Origin: Fasciola hepatica
Lineage: Eukaryota > Platyhelminthes > Trematoda > Plagiorchiida > Fasciolidae
Assembly (NCBI GenBank): GCA_948099385.1
Contig: CANUEZ040000129.1
Location: forward strand, 4,588,001 to 4,652,000
Length of the DNA: 64,000 nt
Direction of reading: 5' to 3'
The position numbers and the translations under genes are program-made. Below, in pieces: positions 1 to 12,775 of this stretch (position 1 is the stretch's first letter; each line of letters begins with the position of its first letter). Under the pieces are notes generated by a model. That model was not told the DNA's origin. It made no database searches and saw nothing but the letters and a program-made list of their open reading frames with translations.

Positions 1-1020
1 GTTGCTATCAGATCTTCACCAAAGTGTCACCTCTTCATAAAGAACAGATCTCGAGCACGGAGACACTGTGAAGCTTGTGCTCCCCCGACCATTCGCCAGT
101 CTAGTGGCTGAAATTTAGGCCTTCTCCAGACAGTCTATACTCCTCTGGAAGCAAGGTGCTCAGGCTTGCGCGTAGTGCCCCAGGCACGGCTTAACTATTG
201 CTCAGTGGAGCGAAAAGGAAGCCTCCGGCCCTTCACGCAACATGGAATTTATAGTTCGGAAGAGTTCCCTCCGAGATATGCACCGTTGCGGTGCACTGCT
301 CCTACAGCTCCAAACCCTTATCTAGCATAACGCCCAAGTCTTTGATGCCAGAAAATCACTCGCAACGACACCACGCAAATCTTACCGACCGCGGTATTTG
401 CGGTCAGACGTCGGCATTTGGCAAGGTTTAGCGAAGGGTCCCATTTGCGTATCAGTTCTGTTAGGCTAACACATCAAATTCTACATCTGCTCCAGCTAGT
501 TTGACATCACTGGAAAGCATAAAGACAGGATTGGTTAGCTTGCATGCCAGATTGCTGATGAAAATGGGACAGAGCAGAGGGCAGAGAATCAAGCCCTGTG
601 GCACCCAACTAGTTACGCTTTCCAATTTTGGGACATGATTGCCCGCCTCAAGACCAAATATTTCCCCCTCAAGATGGCTACCTACCAATTGCCTTGTTTT
701 GCCAGCAGTTTTCGCAGACCGCAGGTTGAGATCCAGAAACATGTGGTTCGCAGGATCAAACGCCATGCTGAAGTCCATGCAGCAGACCTCGATCGACTGT
801 CCCTCGTTTAGGCACCTGGTTTCTCACCACGAACCACGGGAGATCCGTTAGACAAGATAGCTCTGCCACATGTCCATGCTAACCACCTGATGTGAGTTAC
901 TTTGAACTAAATTCGTAAAGATCTACTCCCCCACTATCCGCATGAAGCACCTGGTGCTAAACCTGAGCTAAATAATCATTTAATTTCATCCTTTTTCCGG
1001 AGCCCCGCCTCGTATATTCC
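1..1020 (-). mobile_element. Jockey/CR1-like LINE fragment, reverse transcriptase, decayed
   Basis: Read on the minus strand, three frames give a non-LTR reverse transcriptase. Near 900-830 there is a frameshifted 'SCLTDL' block. At 778-461 a 105-codon frame holds 'VCCMDFSMAFD' (RT motif A; its first part lies just upstream of the frame's Met), 'WVPQGLILCPLLCPIFI' (the usual S/GVPQGSVLGPLLF block) and 'SSDVKLAGADVE', where FADDVKLAG is expected, so the catalytic FADD is damaged. Beyond it, near 300-340, comes 'IKDLGVMLD', the usual post-catalytic segment. The same blocks in the same order occur in the plus-strand copy at 45.0-46.96 kb, with which it shares a family. It is cut by the window edge. 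Non-functional: stops and frame changes throughout. Confidence 0.85.
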
Positions 1021-2450
1021 CCTTCATTGTTCCCTCCTTTCAGCTCCCCGTCACGCTCTCCTCGTCCAGTGATTCTTCATGTGGATGCATCACCTGAGCC
1101 TTCCAGAACCCAGACAGAGGTCAAGTGTTTGCTCGGTAAATTTCATCTGGCCTTGTGGCCTTGGTTCTACTCAAAAGTTGCGGCTCTATGTACACACCTC
1201 CATCTGCCCCAAGTTCATGTGTTGAGGCGTTTGTGGTTCCTCTATTCTTCCTACCAAGTTGTTTGCTAGTCGAAATGTACTATTTAAAAACGCCAGGATC
1301 GTGTCGGCTTTTTCCCCACTCAATGTTGGTCGCCCCCGTGCTCGTACTATTTTTTCCATACTTTCCACTTTACGTTTGTGGGATTGGATACAAGCACAGA
1401 ACCGCTTTGGGTTTTTATGAAAGGTGTAGCTAGCTCGTCTTCAAAAGATCATTCCCCTGCTCCTCGGGTCGCCTGAGCTGTGTTCTTAGCCACTTTGCTG
1501 AACGTATTCTACATGGCAATATCATATAATCAGTCAATTTTGGTAACCCTAGCGAGCAAAATACTCGTCCGTTTCCGCAGTTTACGACAATACCCATATA
1601 CCTCTGCCGGCTGAACCGTCACCGAATAGACAGCCTTTGAAGAAACGTTCGACCCACCTTATCTCCCAGACGGTCCTCCTGCCTGCGATGGGACGATTGC
1701 CGCTTCCCCTCTCCAGACAATAATACAACATAAATGTGAACCAATTCTCTCTCAGTAAAGTATTTGCGGCTCCTGGTACTGCTTTTTAGCCTCCAGGTAA
1801 ACGCCCCAAACCATGCTTGGTAGACCAGGACTCATCCATGAAAACCTCGGCACGTTTATCGCCGGTTCTTTATTTTGACTCTGCCGCCTGCGGCCTACTG
1901 TCACCGTATTTTGGGGCCCAGCCACTATATCTTTCCTTGGCTCTTTCAGACACTACCCTCGAACGCCGTGATTTGTAATGAAGAAGTGGTGCTGGATCCT
2001 GGAACATCGAGTTCGATCGTCCTCTACTTTGCTTCTTGATTTTACGACCTCTTTCGCATTTGTCCTGACTTTCATTCACCTCGGCTTTCTTTCTCAGCCC
2101 TGATTCCTTTTTTATCAGACACTAAAGTCTCATTCAAAACATCCACCTTCCAACAGCAACGTGTTGGCTTCCATTTCTTCTTCTCACTCTTTCTCTTGCG
2201 AATACTGGTCTGTGTCGCCCGAAATTCTGAGTCTATTAACCGTCTACGATTGTGATCTCACTTCCTACTTAGAACACACCATGTACTATAGGTGCAGCCA
2301 ACCTCATCCATACCAGTTTACCCGGTATACCCCCTGATAGGATCGGGTATTATCAGGCGCCCTACGTGACTGGTCAATACACAACGTTCCCCGTCCTACT
2401 CCGTCTGTTTGCCGAGCTCCTTTCTGCTTCTCCCCCGCCCTTGCTAGCAC
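1021..2450. other. No recognisable gene
   Basis: Pyrimidine-rich on the plus strand in places. Only short open frames occur, on both strands, and none gives a motif I recognise. It may hold the 5' part of the LINE at 1-1020, but I cannot follow that homology beyond about position 1020. Confidence 0.5.
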
Positions 2451-2945
2451 AACCCCTGACTTAATCGGTACGCATACCAGGGCCTTGTCCGGAGAAGCGG
2501 TAAACGGACCATCCCCAGCAGTTGCGAAAATCACAAATACGAGGGAAATTGTGGTTCGGCGGGGTGCTTTGTGAGGTTCCCATATGGCTCAACCACCTCT
2601 CTGTTAAAAAATTGTGCGGAACTGAGGACCCCTCGGGACAGGTCTTATCCCTGAACACCATTGATTTCGGGCTGCGAAGAAAATGGGCAATCTTTAATTA
2701 TGGACATGCTTTTCATCAGCTCAGACCTGGCCTCGTGATGGTTGAGGCTCCATACCTCCTTTTTGCTCGACATGCTTTTGGTTCTCACGTGCGAGGCTGA
2801 TCGGGATGATAGAGTACCAGACTCTCTATATATGATTATCCGCCTCCTGTTCTAAGTTCCGACCCACTCATACCATTCCTATGCACGCTTGGCATGTATG
2901 TTGACGCCAGCTGCCGCCGATATGGTAGCCTTGGCTTTTATCCCG
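2451..2945 (+). repeat. Dispersed repeat R1, copy 1
   Basis: About 495 bp matches the reverse complement of 39918-40426. Shared words include TCATCAGCTCAGACCTG at 2713-2729, a CTTTTGGTT-CACG block near 2770-2790, TCTAAGTTYCGAC near 2850 and TACCATAGCC/TATGGTAGCC near 2930. Small indels separate the blocks. By eye the match is roughly 65-70% overall and higher in the core. Both copies contain stops in all frames that I followed, so this is most likely a non-coding or long-dead mobile element. I could not assign it to a family. Confidence 0.75.
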
Positions 2946-4439
2946 CTGTCTTGGACAGCATATCAAAACTTCCGACGGGGACCATCCACCTCGCCATTAC
3001 CCAAAAACAAAGATTTAGGGAAAGCCAATAGTGCCCTCTATTCACTGTTACCTTTCTCCCTTCTCTCGTAAAATGCTGTTTTTTCCGTCAAGATCAATCT
3101 GACATGGAAACCATAAGGTCTCCTTTATTGGTCTCTTTTACAGTTAAGACTCAGTATTCCGCTTTATATCGTAAATACTATCATCTGACCAGATACAAAG
3201 ACCTACTAGTGTAACTTTATGGGGCAAACCACGGCGACAGCATTATTCATCATCGCGAGTTGGGAGTTCATGGTCCAATATCAACGTCAGCTTGAAGTAT
3301 ATGTCAGGTTGTCCCGTATTTTCCCTCCTCCATAACTTAGGCCTGGTTTTGTGTAGCCCCTGGTAGTGATAGTTATTCACTCTGAAGAGCCACATTTCCG
3401 TGTAAATAACTACGACTCACCAATGTGCTCCCGTTGTTTTTACTGCGAAAAATCAGCAAAATCCTTCAATAGGCAATCTAGATTCTGACCTACCACATAC
3501 CTCCTTTCGCAATCCCTCTATAAACTACTTGGTGATTGTTGGCTAAATCACCCTTTTTAGCTATCGCCTCTCCCTCGACCAATCTTTCAGTCCCCTTTCG
3601 TCCATACAGTGAACCACCTGGTCAACACCGCTTGTAATCATCCTAGATGACTTTATATATTAGTTCTTCCTTGTTTCCTACTTAGGATTTCTGCCAACGT
3701 CTAATGACCAGCAAAACTAACTGATTATTCGAAGCCTAACAGTACAAAGCGCAACCCCAAACGATACAGACCGTCCAAAAAGATTTTGCCGCGCTTAGCC
3801 GTCAGTCCACCAGGCGCTGCGTTGTGCTCCGTCTCGTAACTGAACATCCATGGCGACGCATATGGCAAGAGTGGCAGCCTCTCACAATCGTTAGAGCAAA
3901 CGCGTCAACACGTTAGCTCACTCGAATCGCTAATTAAAGCTCTTGACAGAGCCGCCAGAATTCTGACTCCACTGGCTCAATTTATCGAGCTCTCCATGAT
4001 AACCACGGACTGTATTTCAGTGTCGACGTGTAACTTTATTGACAGAATATCTTCCGAGGTTCCGAAACGAATGTGAAATTCTAATCACCCCTTGTACCAA
4101 CCGCCGATTCCTATCCTTCCCCACCCAAGCAACCAGCATCAACAGGCGGCGAAGTAGCCCCGCATTCTCCCAGTTCTCATCTTCTTGGGCCTGCTTTTAT
4201 CATACAAAGCCGACTCCTACCAAGGTTGCCACTTGGGGAAGCCAACATATTCCATAAATCCATATTCTGTCATCAAACTCGAGCATCGAACGATCCCAAA
4301 GAACCAGGCAAGTAGCAAGGCTATTTAGTCAAATGGCTTCTCGTTTACCGTGTGACATCCAAAAAATAACTACCCCCAGGTTGTTCGCAACTAAATACCC
4401 TGAAGCAGTCGCTGAGTTGTCCGAGCTCACTTCTCTTCT
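2946..4439. other. No recognisable gene
   Basis: Short frames only, on both strands. The last ~180 bases, which read into the Gypsy RNase H remnant at 4440, could contain the poorly preserved end of its reverse transcriptase, but no catalytic box is visible. Confidence 0.45.
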
Positions 4440-4780
4440 TCTGTGATGGCTTCAAAGCACTCCATTTTCCATGCGATTTCTCCGTCCAATAACTCTCCTA
4501 CGAAAGAGTGGCATCATTCTTCGATCAAAAAAGAGGAATCAATCATCGATGAAGTCTTGAAGAAGTGGGAACACTTTCCGACTGGAACACACTTCAAATT
4601 AGTGAAGGACAAGAAATCGGTATCATTCACACTGGACAAAACATCTAAAAGTGAAACGAAAAATGTAGTGATTCAAAGCTGGTGAACTGAACTATCCGAC
4701 TTTCGTAACGACAACTTGTATCGCCTTGGACGCGAAAATGGTGTCTTTGACACTTTGTCACGTAGCCCCTGTAGATCCGT
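4440..4780 (+). pseudogene. Ty3/Gypsy RNase H domain remnant
   Basis: A frame beginning near 4443 and continuing through one stop at 4683 reads as the C-terminal half of a Gypsy RNase H. It has 'SIKKEESIIDEVLKKWEHF' (family pattern: IEKEA-IIEAVRKWRHYL), 'HFKLVKDKKSVSFTLD' (HFTLxTDQRSVSFMFD), then after the stop 'YRLGRENGVFDTLSR' (YRPGxxNxxxDxLSR). The catalytic Asp of TDQ is Lys-Asp-Lys here. The same region is found on the minus strand at 44.25-44.89 kb. It is directly followed by an integrase in the usual Gypsy order. The element is 5'-truncated or too decayed to follow upstream. Confidence 0.85.
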
Positions 4781-4799
4781 TTCCCTTCTAGATACAAAA

Positions 4800-5818
4800 A
4801 AGATCAGAGAGTCCCCATGCCATCCTGGTATAACCAGAATAATACGTTTTATCACCAGCCGCGACATACCATCCATGACAACCGAGGTGAAATTAGTTAT
4901 TTCCTAGTGTTTACGTGTTTTGAAATTAGAGTAGGTCTTAAGATGCCTCGCACAACCATCCACTCAAAGCCAAATGGCTATTTAGAGGTGTGGTAATGGG
5001 TTTCTAAGGTCCTTACGCATTTGAATATGGAGGCAAACATCCCACAGTCTTCGGTGAGTTTTCTCATTTTCCCTTTGCCTATGCCCATTTTGATACAACT
5101 ATTGTTACTGAATACGAGCGTCTATTTATTATTTCTCCCATTTTCGCTATGGCCCCTTACATAAATTCTGACCGTAGTTCTTCATTCATGTAAGAGACGA
5201 AGCCTTTTGTCCACTGCAAAAATACTGCCATTAGTCTCATCACATCTTAAAACCCCACAGCAACGGACGAGTGGAACGTTGGAAAGGTAGTATTTGGAGG
5301 GTCATCACCTTGGCTGTGCCACTTAGGGGACAAGAGATTCGTCCGTTGGAAGCTGTCTTCCCGATACTGTTCATTCACTTTACTCCATTCTCCGCACGGC
5401 TATGAACTGTACTCCTCGTGGGAGAATGTTTCATCAAAACCGAAAAAGCCACAGCAGGCACAATATTGCCTAGTTTACTTTTGAGTTCAGATGGGGTACC
5501 TCATCCAAGTCTGATCCATTAGTTGGGGAGGTGCAGTTGCCATATTGCTACACCAGCTATATCCGTATCCGCTTTACGTATGGCCCAGAAGACACCATTT
5601 CACTCAGAAACCCTGCTCCAGCCGCTTACCGATCCCCTGGAGATTTATGCCATGACAAAGAAAATAAGATGGTCCGCAGGCCCGATAAAAACCTTTCCTC
5701 CTCCACGTCAGAGTCAGATCCGGTCCTCGGGCCGCAAGTGACCCGATGGGACGAAGACGTCACTCAAAGGTCTTCAGTAGAGGAAAATGCGCAGACTCCA
5801 ACACATGGTTCATCCTAA
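4800..5818 (+). pseudogene. Ty3/Gypsy integrase remnant
   Basis: It starts with the zinc-binding block 'CHPGITRIIRF' followed by 'RDIPSMTTEVK', the HHCC region of Gypsy integrases. The core is badly frameshifted: around 5260-5380 one reads 'SNGRVERWKGSIWRVITLA' then a 'LEAVFPILFIH' segment (family: NGQxERYNGTIWKxVTLAL, EVLPDALHSIRS). The catalytic Glu is retained in VERW. Near 5390-5450 comes a TATNxTPHERMF-like block ('TAMNCTPRGRMF'). From 5500 to 5640 'SDPLVGEVQL' and 'YGPEDTISLRNPAP' match the C-terminal end (YDPLVxEVxL, DGRESTVSLRDLAP). The frame then runs as an unconserved tail to a stop at 5818. Several frame changes make it non-functional. A likely LTR segment follows at 5983. Confidence 0.88.
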
Positions 5819-5982
5819 TTGTTTGGGAAGCAGAAAACCGTGATCCATGCACTAAAGCATGGACATAGTAACATGTCATACACTCGAGCAATCAAACATT
5901 CTTCAGCAGCCTCACAAGATATTCACTTGTATGTAAATTTGCGTTATTGTGTCGAGAATCCCTCTAGGAATAAATATATCAC

Positions 5983-6170
5983 CCAAATCTTCCTTAATTG
6001 AACGGTTTTTTCATCTCCTGTACTCTTAAACGTTGAGTCCGTGTAACCCTGGAGTATTCATATTTTAGCCATGGCCTTGATCCAAGCTGAATAAAGCCTT
6101 ACGTCGGGTTCCAATTCCAGACTTCTGTTGCCACCCGTTTGTTGTTGGTTATAACAACCCTCATCACAGA
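5983..6170 (+). repeat. R2 copy 1, probable Gypsy LTR segment
   Basis: Matches 33223-33400 on the same strand, with shared words CTTCCTTAA, TTAGCCATG/CTAGCCATG, AAAGCCTTAC, GGGTTCC, AGACTTCTGT and CGTTTGTTGTTG in the same order and near-equal spacing. Here it follows a Gypsy integrase, while at 33.2 kb it precedes a Gypsy gag. That is the placement expected for 3' and 5' LTRs of one family. Weaker similarity may extend about 80 bp further downstream in both. LTR ends, primer site and polypurine tract were not identified. Confidence 0.6.
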
Positions 6171-6299
6171 TGGAGCCGGGACGTTTGTGCTTGAAGTCTC
6201 ACAAGGTTTTATAACACCTGACCCTTACAGATTAGACTCACTGGTTAAAATGCCTCCACCTGGCAATGTAACAGCCAAATAGAGGGTCATGGGCACGTT

Positions 6300-9200
6300 T
6301 GCTTACTATTCCAGTTGAATTTCCCACTGCTTGGAAAAGATTCACTATCTCGCGCACAACAGAATCTTTTCAGTCACTGGAATTTCATGATGCCTCTAAA
6401 CGACAAAAAAATGGAACCGATACAGTCAGCAGTTATAACTAGACTGGAACCCCCCTCCGGGTTTGAAACAATGCCTTCGATATTGCCAGTGCCGTCACTT
6501 TGAACCAAAGCAGTCTATCCACAGTATTCTTCTCACGGACCCTCACACAGTTGAAAGCAACCACCCAACGATCAGAATGGAAGCTTTAGATACAGTAGAG
6601 CCAACCACAAGACTGAGAAGGTTTCGTGGTAGCTCATGTTAGACTCATGATTGACCAGAAATTTTCTGATTTACTGTACAGTTCCAGGGATGAAGGCAGA
6701 AAAATGAACAACAAAACACAGCGTTGGCAACCAGCTAACCATCTCACCTGACGTGATTTATTGACCGAGGGACCAAAACAAACATGAGGAAACTTTCCCG
6801 AGAATATTGTCATGTTATTCCCAACATTCGATCCAAAACGGCTTCATAACTCTCTGCTACCCTGGAACCATTTGAAAGGCACATTTTTAGCGATCGAATA
6901 ACCTCTTGCTCCTCAGAAAGGGTGCAAGATGGATGAATCGAAAAAGCCGTGTTAGTTTCTAGCTTAAAATCCCATTATTCAGCTCCACTACCAAATTAGT
7001 TGAAACCAGTCAGTCTTTCGACGGACTCAGCGGAAATTTCAAACATACGCTTCCTTCACACTTGTCCTAACAATCACTAATAGGCTTTCTCGCCTTCCCC
7101 GTTATTATTTGTGCTCTGACATGAACAAATAAACTGTTATAAATGGTTTCATCAACCTCTATCCCGCCTTCAGACTACCGGATTTCAATCGCTCAGAAAG
7201 AGGCCTAAACCTCTTGTTGAAAACTGAAGCAATTTCTTCATAGCAAGGGTACTGCAACTGGTAGAACTGCAGCGGATAACCCACGATGCAATGGCAAAGT
7301 GGAACCTTTGGATGAATCATTATGGAAGGCTATACGGGTAACCCAACGGTCTAGAGGGCTGGAGCTCAACAACTAGGGCGCTGCACCGACGGAAGTTTGC
7401 ATTCAATCAGATCTCTGTTGTGTACAGCAACGAACACAGCACGGAAAAACTTTGGAACCGTAACACAAAATAGTCCGCTGCTGTTTCGCTGCAAGAGTGG
7501 GTACTATCTCCTGGACCAGTTTTACTGTGATGGCAGGTACGCCAGTCCAAGTACGGTCCACTGGTAGACGGAGTCGAGCTTAGTGACTGATACTCAGAGA
7601 TTGATCAAGCATGTCTCCAAAATGACCGCGAATAAACCCTATCATTCGGCACTTGGCATCAGCGGGCGTAGAAAGGTACGAGCAGTTAGTCGAACTTTCT
7701 TCAGTGTCAGAGGCAATGAAAGTCACTCGTATTATTCACATCTGACTGTCCGGACCGTAACAGCTCAGCTGATAAAGCATCTGCTAGGTATGGGAAGGTC
7801 GCCGGCTCTATTGCGGCTCACCGTGTTTGACTTTTCGAAGTGGAAATGCAAAGAGATTTTTGACTATATATAACCCAGGCCCCTTAAGCCAAAAAGACAT
7901 CCTATGAACAAAACAATACATTGATACACCTCTCTTTCCCCTTCTAAGAGCGCACAAACTGGCACAGAGAAGCGTACAAATGAAAACACCAAAGATATAG
8001 CAACAGAATCCATCATGCCCCACCTTTTGGGAACACTGCCTTGAACATAGCTGTGCCTGATCTATTCCGTTGGCGGAACTATTCAATTGAGGTAGACTTG
8101 TGATATGCTGTGTTGTCTTTCACTGTTTTCATGAGCCTATAACACATTGCTATCATTTCCATTGTACTTTTTGTCGAGTATCAGATGAACACGTCTGAAT
8201 AAATCAAACCTTTGGCCCTTTCTTTCGTTTGGGTTTAATCTCCCGTACTAACCTTCTACCGGCAGCCTGGCTGACCAACAACAAGTATTATTCTGTAACC
8301 ACCCGCTAGTTCCATTGACAAGGCTCCTCTGCCTCCGAACGGTTTCTTTTTATTAGCTTAAAACAAAGACTGCGCAGTGATGGACCCTAAATCCATTCGT
8401 TGTACAAAACGCATTGTCCCGACGGGCAGACAAGCTTTTTACTTGGCTGATGTTGAATTTTAGAGCCCTTTGACAGTATCCATCCCTCACTTTATCGGGT
8501 TCACGTGCTGTCGCTCGTGATTCCATTGCTTAAAGCCTTGACTTCGATATTGTGCAGTTTCTGCTTCCGCACCTTATGAATCACAGTGATAACCCTCGTC
8601 TACCAGGATGGGCTGGGTGTTTATGGGCCACGAATCAGTTACTAATCTCACCAGTATAATACAGGAAGGAGTGCTTTGATTTTGCACTGGTGCAATGCTC
8701 TTAAAAAGTTTTGTCCATGTGCACCGGGGGAGTGTCAAAACATGACTTCAAAGGTCCTCTTGATCAAAGCAGGCAAACCGGCAATCTATACACTGGAAAC
8801 TGAACCCATGCAAGTTCCCCTTTAAAGCGATCCCGGTGAAAGTGGAGCAGTTCATTGCCTGCTGACGGAAGCAAAATTGTCTTACTTTTTCATTTATTCA
8901 GCAAGCACATGAAAGAGGATGAGTCTGCTTTAAAGAGACCCCGAATAGCACCCTTTCATGAGCTTCAAGCAGAGGAACCGCTCCCGCAAAAATAAAAACG
9001 GTGTCTACATCTGGATGGGCGGGGGTTTGTTCCCCCAGCCGGCACAACGGTTCATATTTTAGCTCCAAAACTGTCCCTTGAGGATTGCTTTTCATTTTTT
9101 AATTTGAGATGAGTTTTTGTCGTGTCGTTAGATCTGAAATAGTTCAAGTCATGGAGAAATAATTTTGCTTGGCTGAAAAACACTATTATTTATCAGTCTG

Positions 9201-10200
9201 GTCGGCACAAATGGCATTTTCCTGTGTTATTTGAGAGCTTCCGTCCCCTACTTTAGGAACGATTTACAACGCGGTGGGATACCTTGACTTCTTTGGAAAG
9301 TGCTACACTTTGTCAAGCTCCGGAAAGTATCCGGGTTGCAGCAACTTATTTGTGAGGATGTTCTGAAGCAGCACGCCACACGAGCTCCTAGCTGGGCGCG
9401 CAAAGGGCTGTTTTGGGCTAGCCTTGGACTAACGTTAGGCAACTCTACCCGCGCCCGAAGGAGGGAGAGTTGGGCTACGCCCAGTGTTCCGAAAATCGTC
9501 GGAAATGGGTACCTTTTTCCCTAATCCATTCTAACTTAGTTTATTTGCCAATATCCATCCTCTCGACCACAATCATAAACCAACTACTGACTAGAAAAAC
9601 AGTTTGCAAAAATCACTAAGCTTATTATAAAATCGGCATACCGAATGTTCATAAAATCTTGCTATCCGAGGGCTACCTCATTCAGAAGGTTTAAATGACA
9701 TTCATCAATCTTGTGTAGCATGGTCAAGGGATCTGAAACATCATGCCTGAGGGTGAGTTAGTGGCACTGACAGAAAAGTTGAACAACAAAACACTTTCGC
9801 ATGCAGGTTTGAAAAATAGTTTGTTCAAAAATTGTTCTCAACGAAAAAAGACTACTATCCGATAAATTGTGCATCAAAACAGCTATAACCAGTGAAATGA
9901 GAAAACATCATACTAACTCTGAAACAATTCGTAGGAACATCTGGAGTTGTGATTTATGATGAACTGTTACTAGGCTTTACAAAGCCCAGAGAGGTTTTCG
10001 TTGAGTCAGATGAATACAATGCATCTCATTAGAGAAAATTTTGACTTTTCTCTAAAAAAAGATAGTTCACTTACTTGCATTCTCATCTGGCATGGCCTTG
10101 ATTTCCAGCTTCGATAAACGAAATCCCTGTGCATTTTACCGACAAACGTCGGTCGTTCTGCGCATCTTGGGATGGAGGGAATAGTAAACGGAGTTTAGTT
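6300..10200. other. No recognisable gene
   Basis: Nearly 4 kb of AT-leaning sequence with only short frames. The longest, 7583-7873 (+, 96 codons), shows no domain I recognise. 9390-9500 is a GC-rich island with repeated GGGCT/AGCCT words. I see no retroelement motif on either strand here, which sets it apart from the rest of the window. It may be unique intergenic or intronic DNA. Confidence 0.45.
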
Positions 10201-10251
10201 AATGACAAACAACTTCACTGACTTACTCTTGACAGTAACAGTAGGCCTGTT

Positions 10252-10482
10252 TTGAACGGAATTTCTATGCCCATTCCCGAGCCAGCGGCATGCACGGTTC
10301 CTCCAAGCTGTATTTCTCTACCAGCTAAAAATAGAATAATGCGAGTATACCAACCTGCATCGATGATCAACTTCGACGCTCCGGTAGGGAGTAGACTGCT
10401 GCTTGAAAGATGCACAAACCTCATATCTGCTGTCGTCCAAACTCATGAAGCATTACTTCAACAGCATGGACACCAAGAGTAA
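10252..10482 (+). other. Unrecognised 76-codon ORF, possible exon
   Basis: The plus-strand frame runs open from shortly before the Met at 10252 to a stop at 10482 and ends in a His/Gln-rich tail. A polypyrimidine-poor AG lies near 10232, so a splice acceptor is possible but weak. The predicted peptide contains 'MPIPEPAACTVPPSCISLP' and 'APVGSRLLLERCTNLISAV', of ordinary soluble-protein composition. I do not recognise it. The minus strand has an overlapping 69-codon frame (10215-10424) that is equally anonymous. An ATG followed by a GGTGAGT-like donor at ~9743-9757 could be an upstream exon, but nothing ties the two together. Confidence 0.2.
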
Positions 10483-10750
10483 ATATCTCTAATGAAATAA
10501 AGTTGAAGAAATACTTGACAACGATTGGTTTTTCTTAGCACTCATATTGACTGTGATTCAGGTCGCAAAAGCAGGTGCTCTCATAATATCTCCTTGCCGA
10601 AAATGCTCTTTGCACTGAAGAGCTTCTTGCGCCTCCAGTTACTCTCCCGCATCGTCTTTTTGGGTATAACTATGTATTCCTAGTCGCAGGTGCAAGACCA
10701 AAGCCCGGAAGGTCCCGGGTTTGTGATTTTCTTGTTAAATGGAGGTTACG

Positions 10751-10955
10751 GGTGAGCTGGAAAGTGGTTCACCGGGTAATTGGGCGACGGAAGAAGGATA
10801 CAGGGTTCAGAATACAACTCTTGACAGTATCTTGCATAGGGTATTGCCGATTAGCTGGAAGGTAGATCACTGGACAGTGTGAAATAATACTCCGCTTAGC
10901 TCGGGCGGTGGAAAAGAATCCGTTTTAGAATTTCCATTGCATGTCGTACAGCAAA
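10751..10955 (+). repeat. Two-unit diverged tandem duplication
   Basis: Two ~100 bp units start with AGCTGGAAAGTGGTTCACCGG (near 10755) and AGCTGGAAGGTAGATCACTGG (near 10855). Each continues with a GGGCGRYGGAARA block and a TAGAA/CAGAA block. Identity outside the first 21 bases is low, so this is an old duplication at best. No coding potential is visible. Confidence 0.35.
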
Positions 10956-12775
10956 TGGAGTAAATTCCCACCTCACTTGGCGGGATGCAGACCTTAAACC
11001 GCCAACAGAAAATCTTTTGAATTATAGTAGAACAAAATTTTTTTAACGTATTCTTATTCGAATTGAATGAAATGAAATTACGTTCTTTGTTTTTGGTAAA
11101 TCTTGTTTTTCTTAGCCAAGTCTTGGCAATTAGCTATCCAGTAACTGGCTTAGCCGTTGCTGATTTTTGATTGACTTCGGGGTCATATATAATTCAGTGC
11201 ACTAGGCTCGACGCTCACTTACCATTTCTTTCTCATACTAGCCGACCTTGGATACGCGACAAAGCATCGCTGATGGTTTGGCTCAGTTCTGTGCAGTGGT
11301 TAGGAAAAGGTACCCAAATTTAGATTGGATTTTCGGGACTTCCAGTCAAACTCTTGTTCGAGGTTTTGAGTAGAAGACTCACAAACAAAGGAAATGGCAC
11401 ATTTCGAAGCGGAAAGCAAGGGCCGGCATCTGAACCCAGCGGCTTCACCGATTCGGGAAAAGTGAGTGAACTGTGTGGCTTGATTACTATAGAGGAGAGG
11501 GGATTGACTGCCAACATAATCCGCATGGGGCCACCACATTTCGATTACCGTGTTGCTTCCACGAAGCCATTTTTGTTATTTTCCTAGTTTTTTCGGATGT
11601 GCGTCTTATTCCGCACGCACAGTTGTCAGTGCGCCAGCTCCATACGGGACAATAATTTGCATGAGTGTTCCTACTCGTGAAACGAATTACCTGAGTTAGG
11701 TATTGCATGGAGAAACCTTCGATCTTTATTAAACATTCAGCGGAGTTCGACAGCTTCACTAGAAAGAAAACAAGTGATCTTGATTCCTCCAGTTAGCAGT
11801 AATAAGTAGGTTACAGTAACTATATATACGGTAGAGATCAGACCAGAGTAACAGTTAGTTAGCCCAGTAACCCTTATCTGCCAGAGACACTAGTGAGAGC
11901 TCGTAGCGAGACACAACTATGGTTACAAGGCCTAAACTTCCACTTTCTTTGTGTGAAGGTTCTGAAACAGTCGTGGAAGGCGTTATAATATATAAAAATG
12001 TATTAGGAAAATCACAGTTTAGGAGATGGAAGTAAGCATCGTGAAAGATGATTTAAGAAATATGACGGAAAATAACTGAGCTTATCACGTACAGCTAACC
12101 ATTGGCACAAACCAGAAAGGCTCGAAAATCGACCAAAAACCGATCGGTTTCGTTGCGGTTTGCCACAAAGGCTTATACATTTGGTATTGCCCGCTTAAAG
12201 ACAAATGCAAAAAACCAGCCTTTGTTCTACCATAATTAGTAGGCAACTGCTCCTTTTTCACCGATAACTTGCGCAACAAAGTATGGTAACTACGCACCAG
12301 CAGAAAACAAAGCTGTACCGTGATCTAGCAGTAATTCTTTTCACTGAACTGCGCTAGAAGAGATCACCGGCATTGGTGCATCTACCTCTTGCCACACTGG
12401 CCGGTTTTTTGCAAAAAGAATGAATTCCGGAAACTAGGGAGCCAGAACTGCCTTTCCAAAAGGTATTCCGCAATTATTCGAGGGCTATTGATCAACTCAC
12501 GCCTTTTCAGCCAGTACCTGACAGGAATAGCCTCTGGTGTTTGTTTTTATAGTCTTGTACACATAACTGACAACAGATTGATTGACCGAAACACTCTCAA
12601 CAGGGGAAAATTATCCAATTTCTTCTCAGTGTAATTGCTACAGGTAAGTCACCTGAAACTCAGAAACTGCTCAATATTTCCCAGTAACTGTTGCAGATCC
12701 ATTTCTCACTTGTAAAAATTATCTCCCAAAAATAAGACATTCGAATATCTTCAGGTCGGAACTTACTCCTGCACC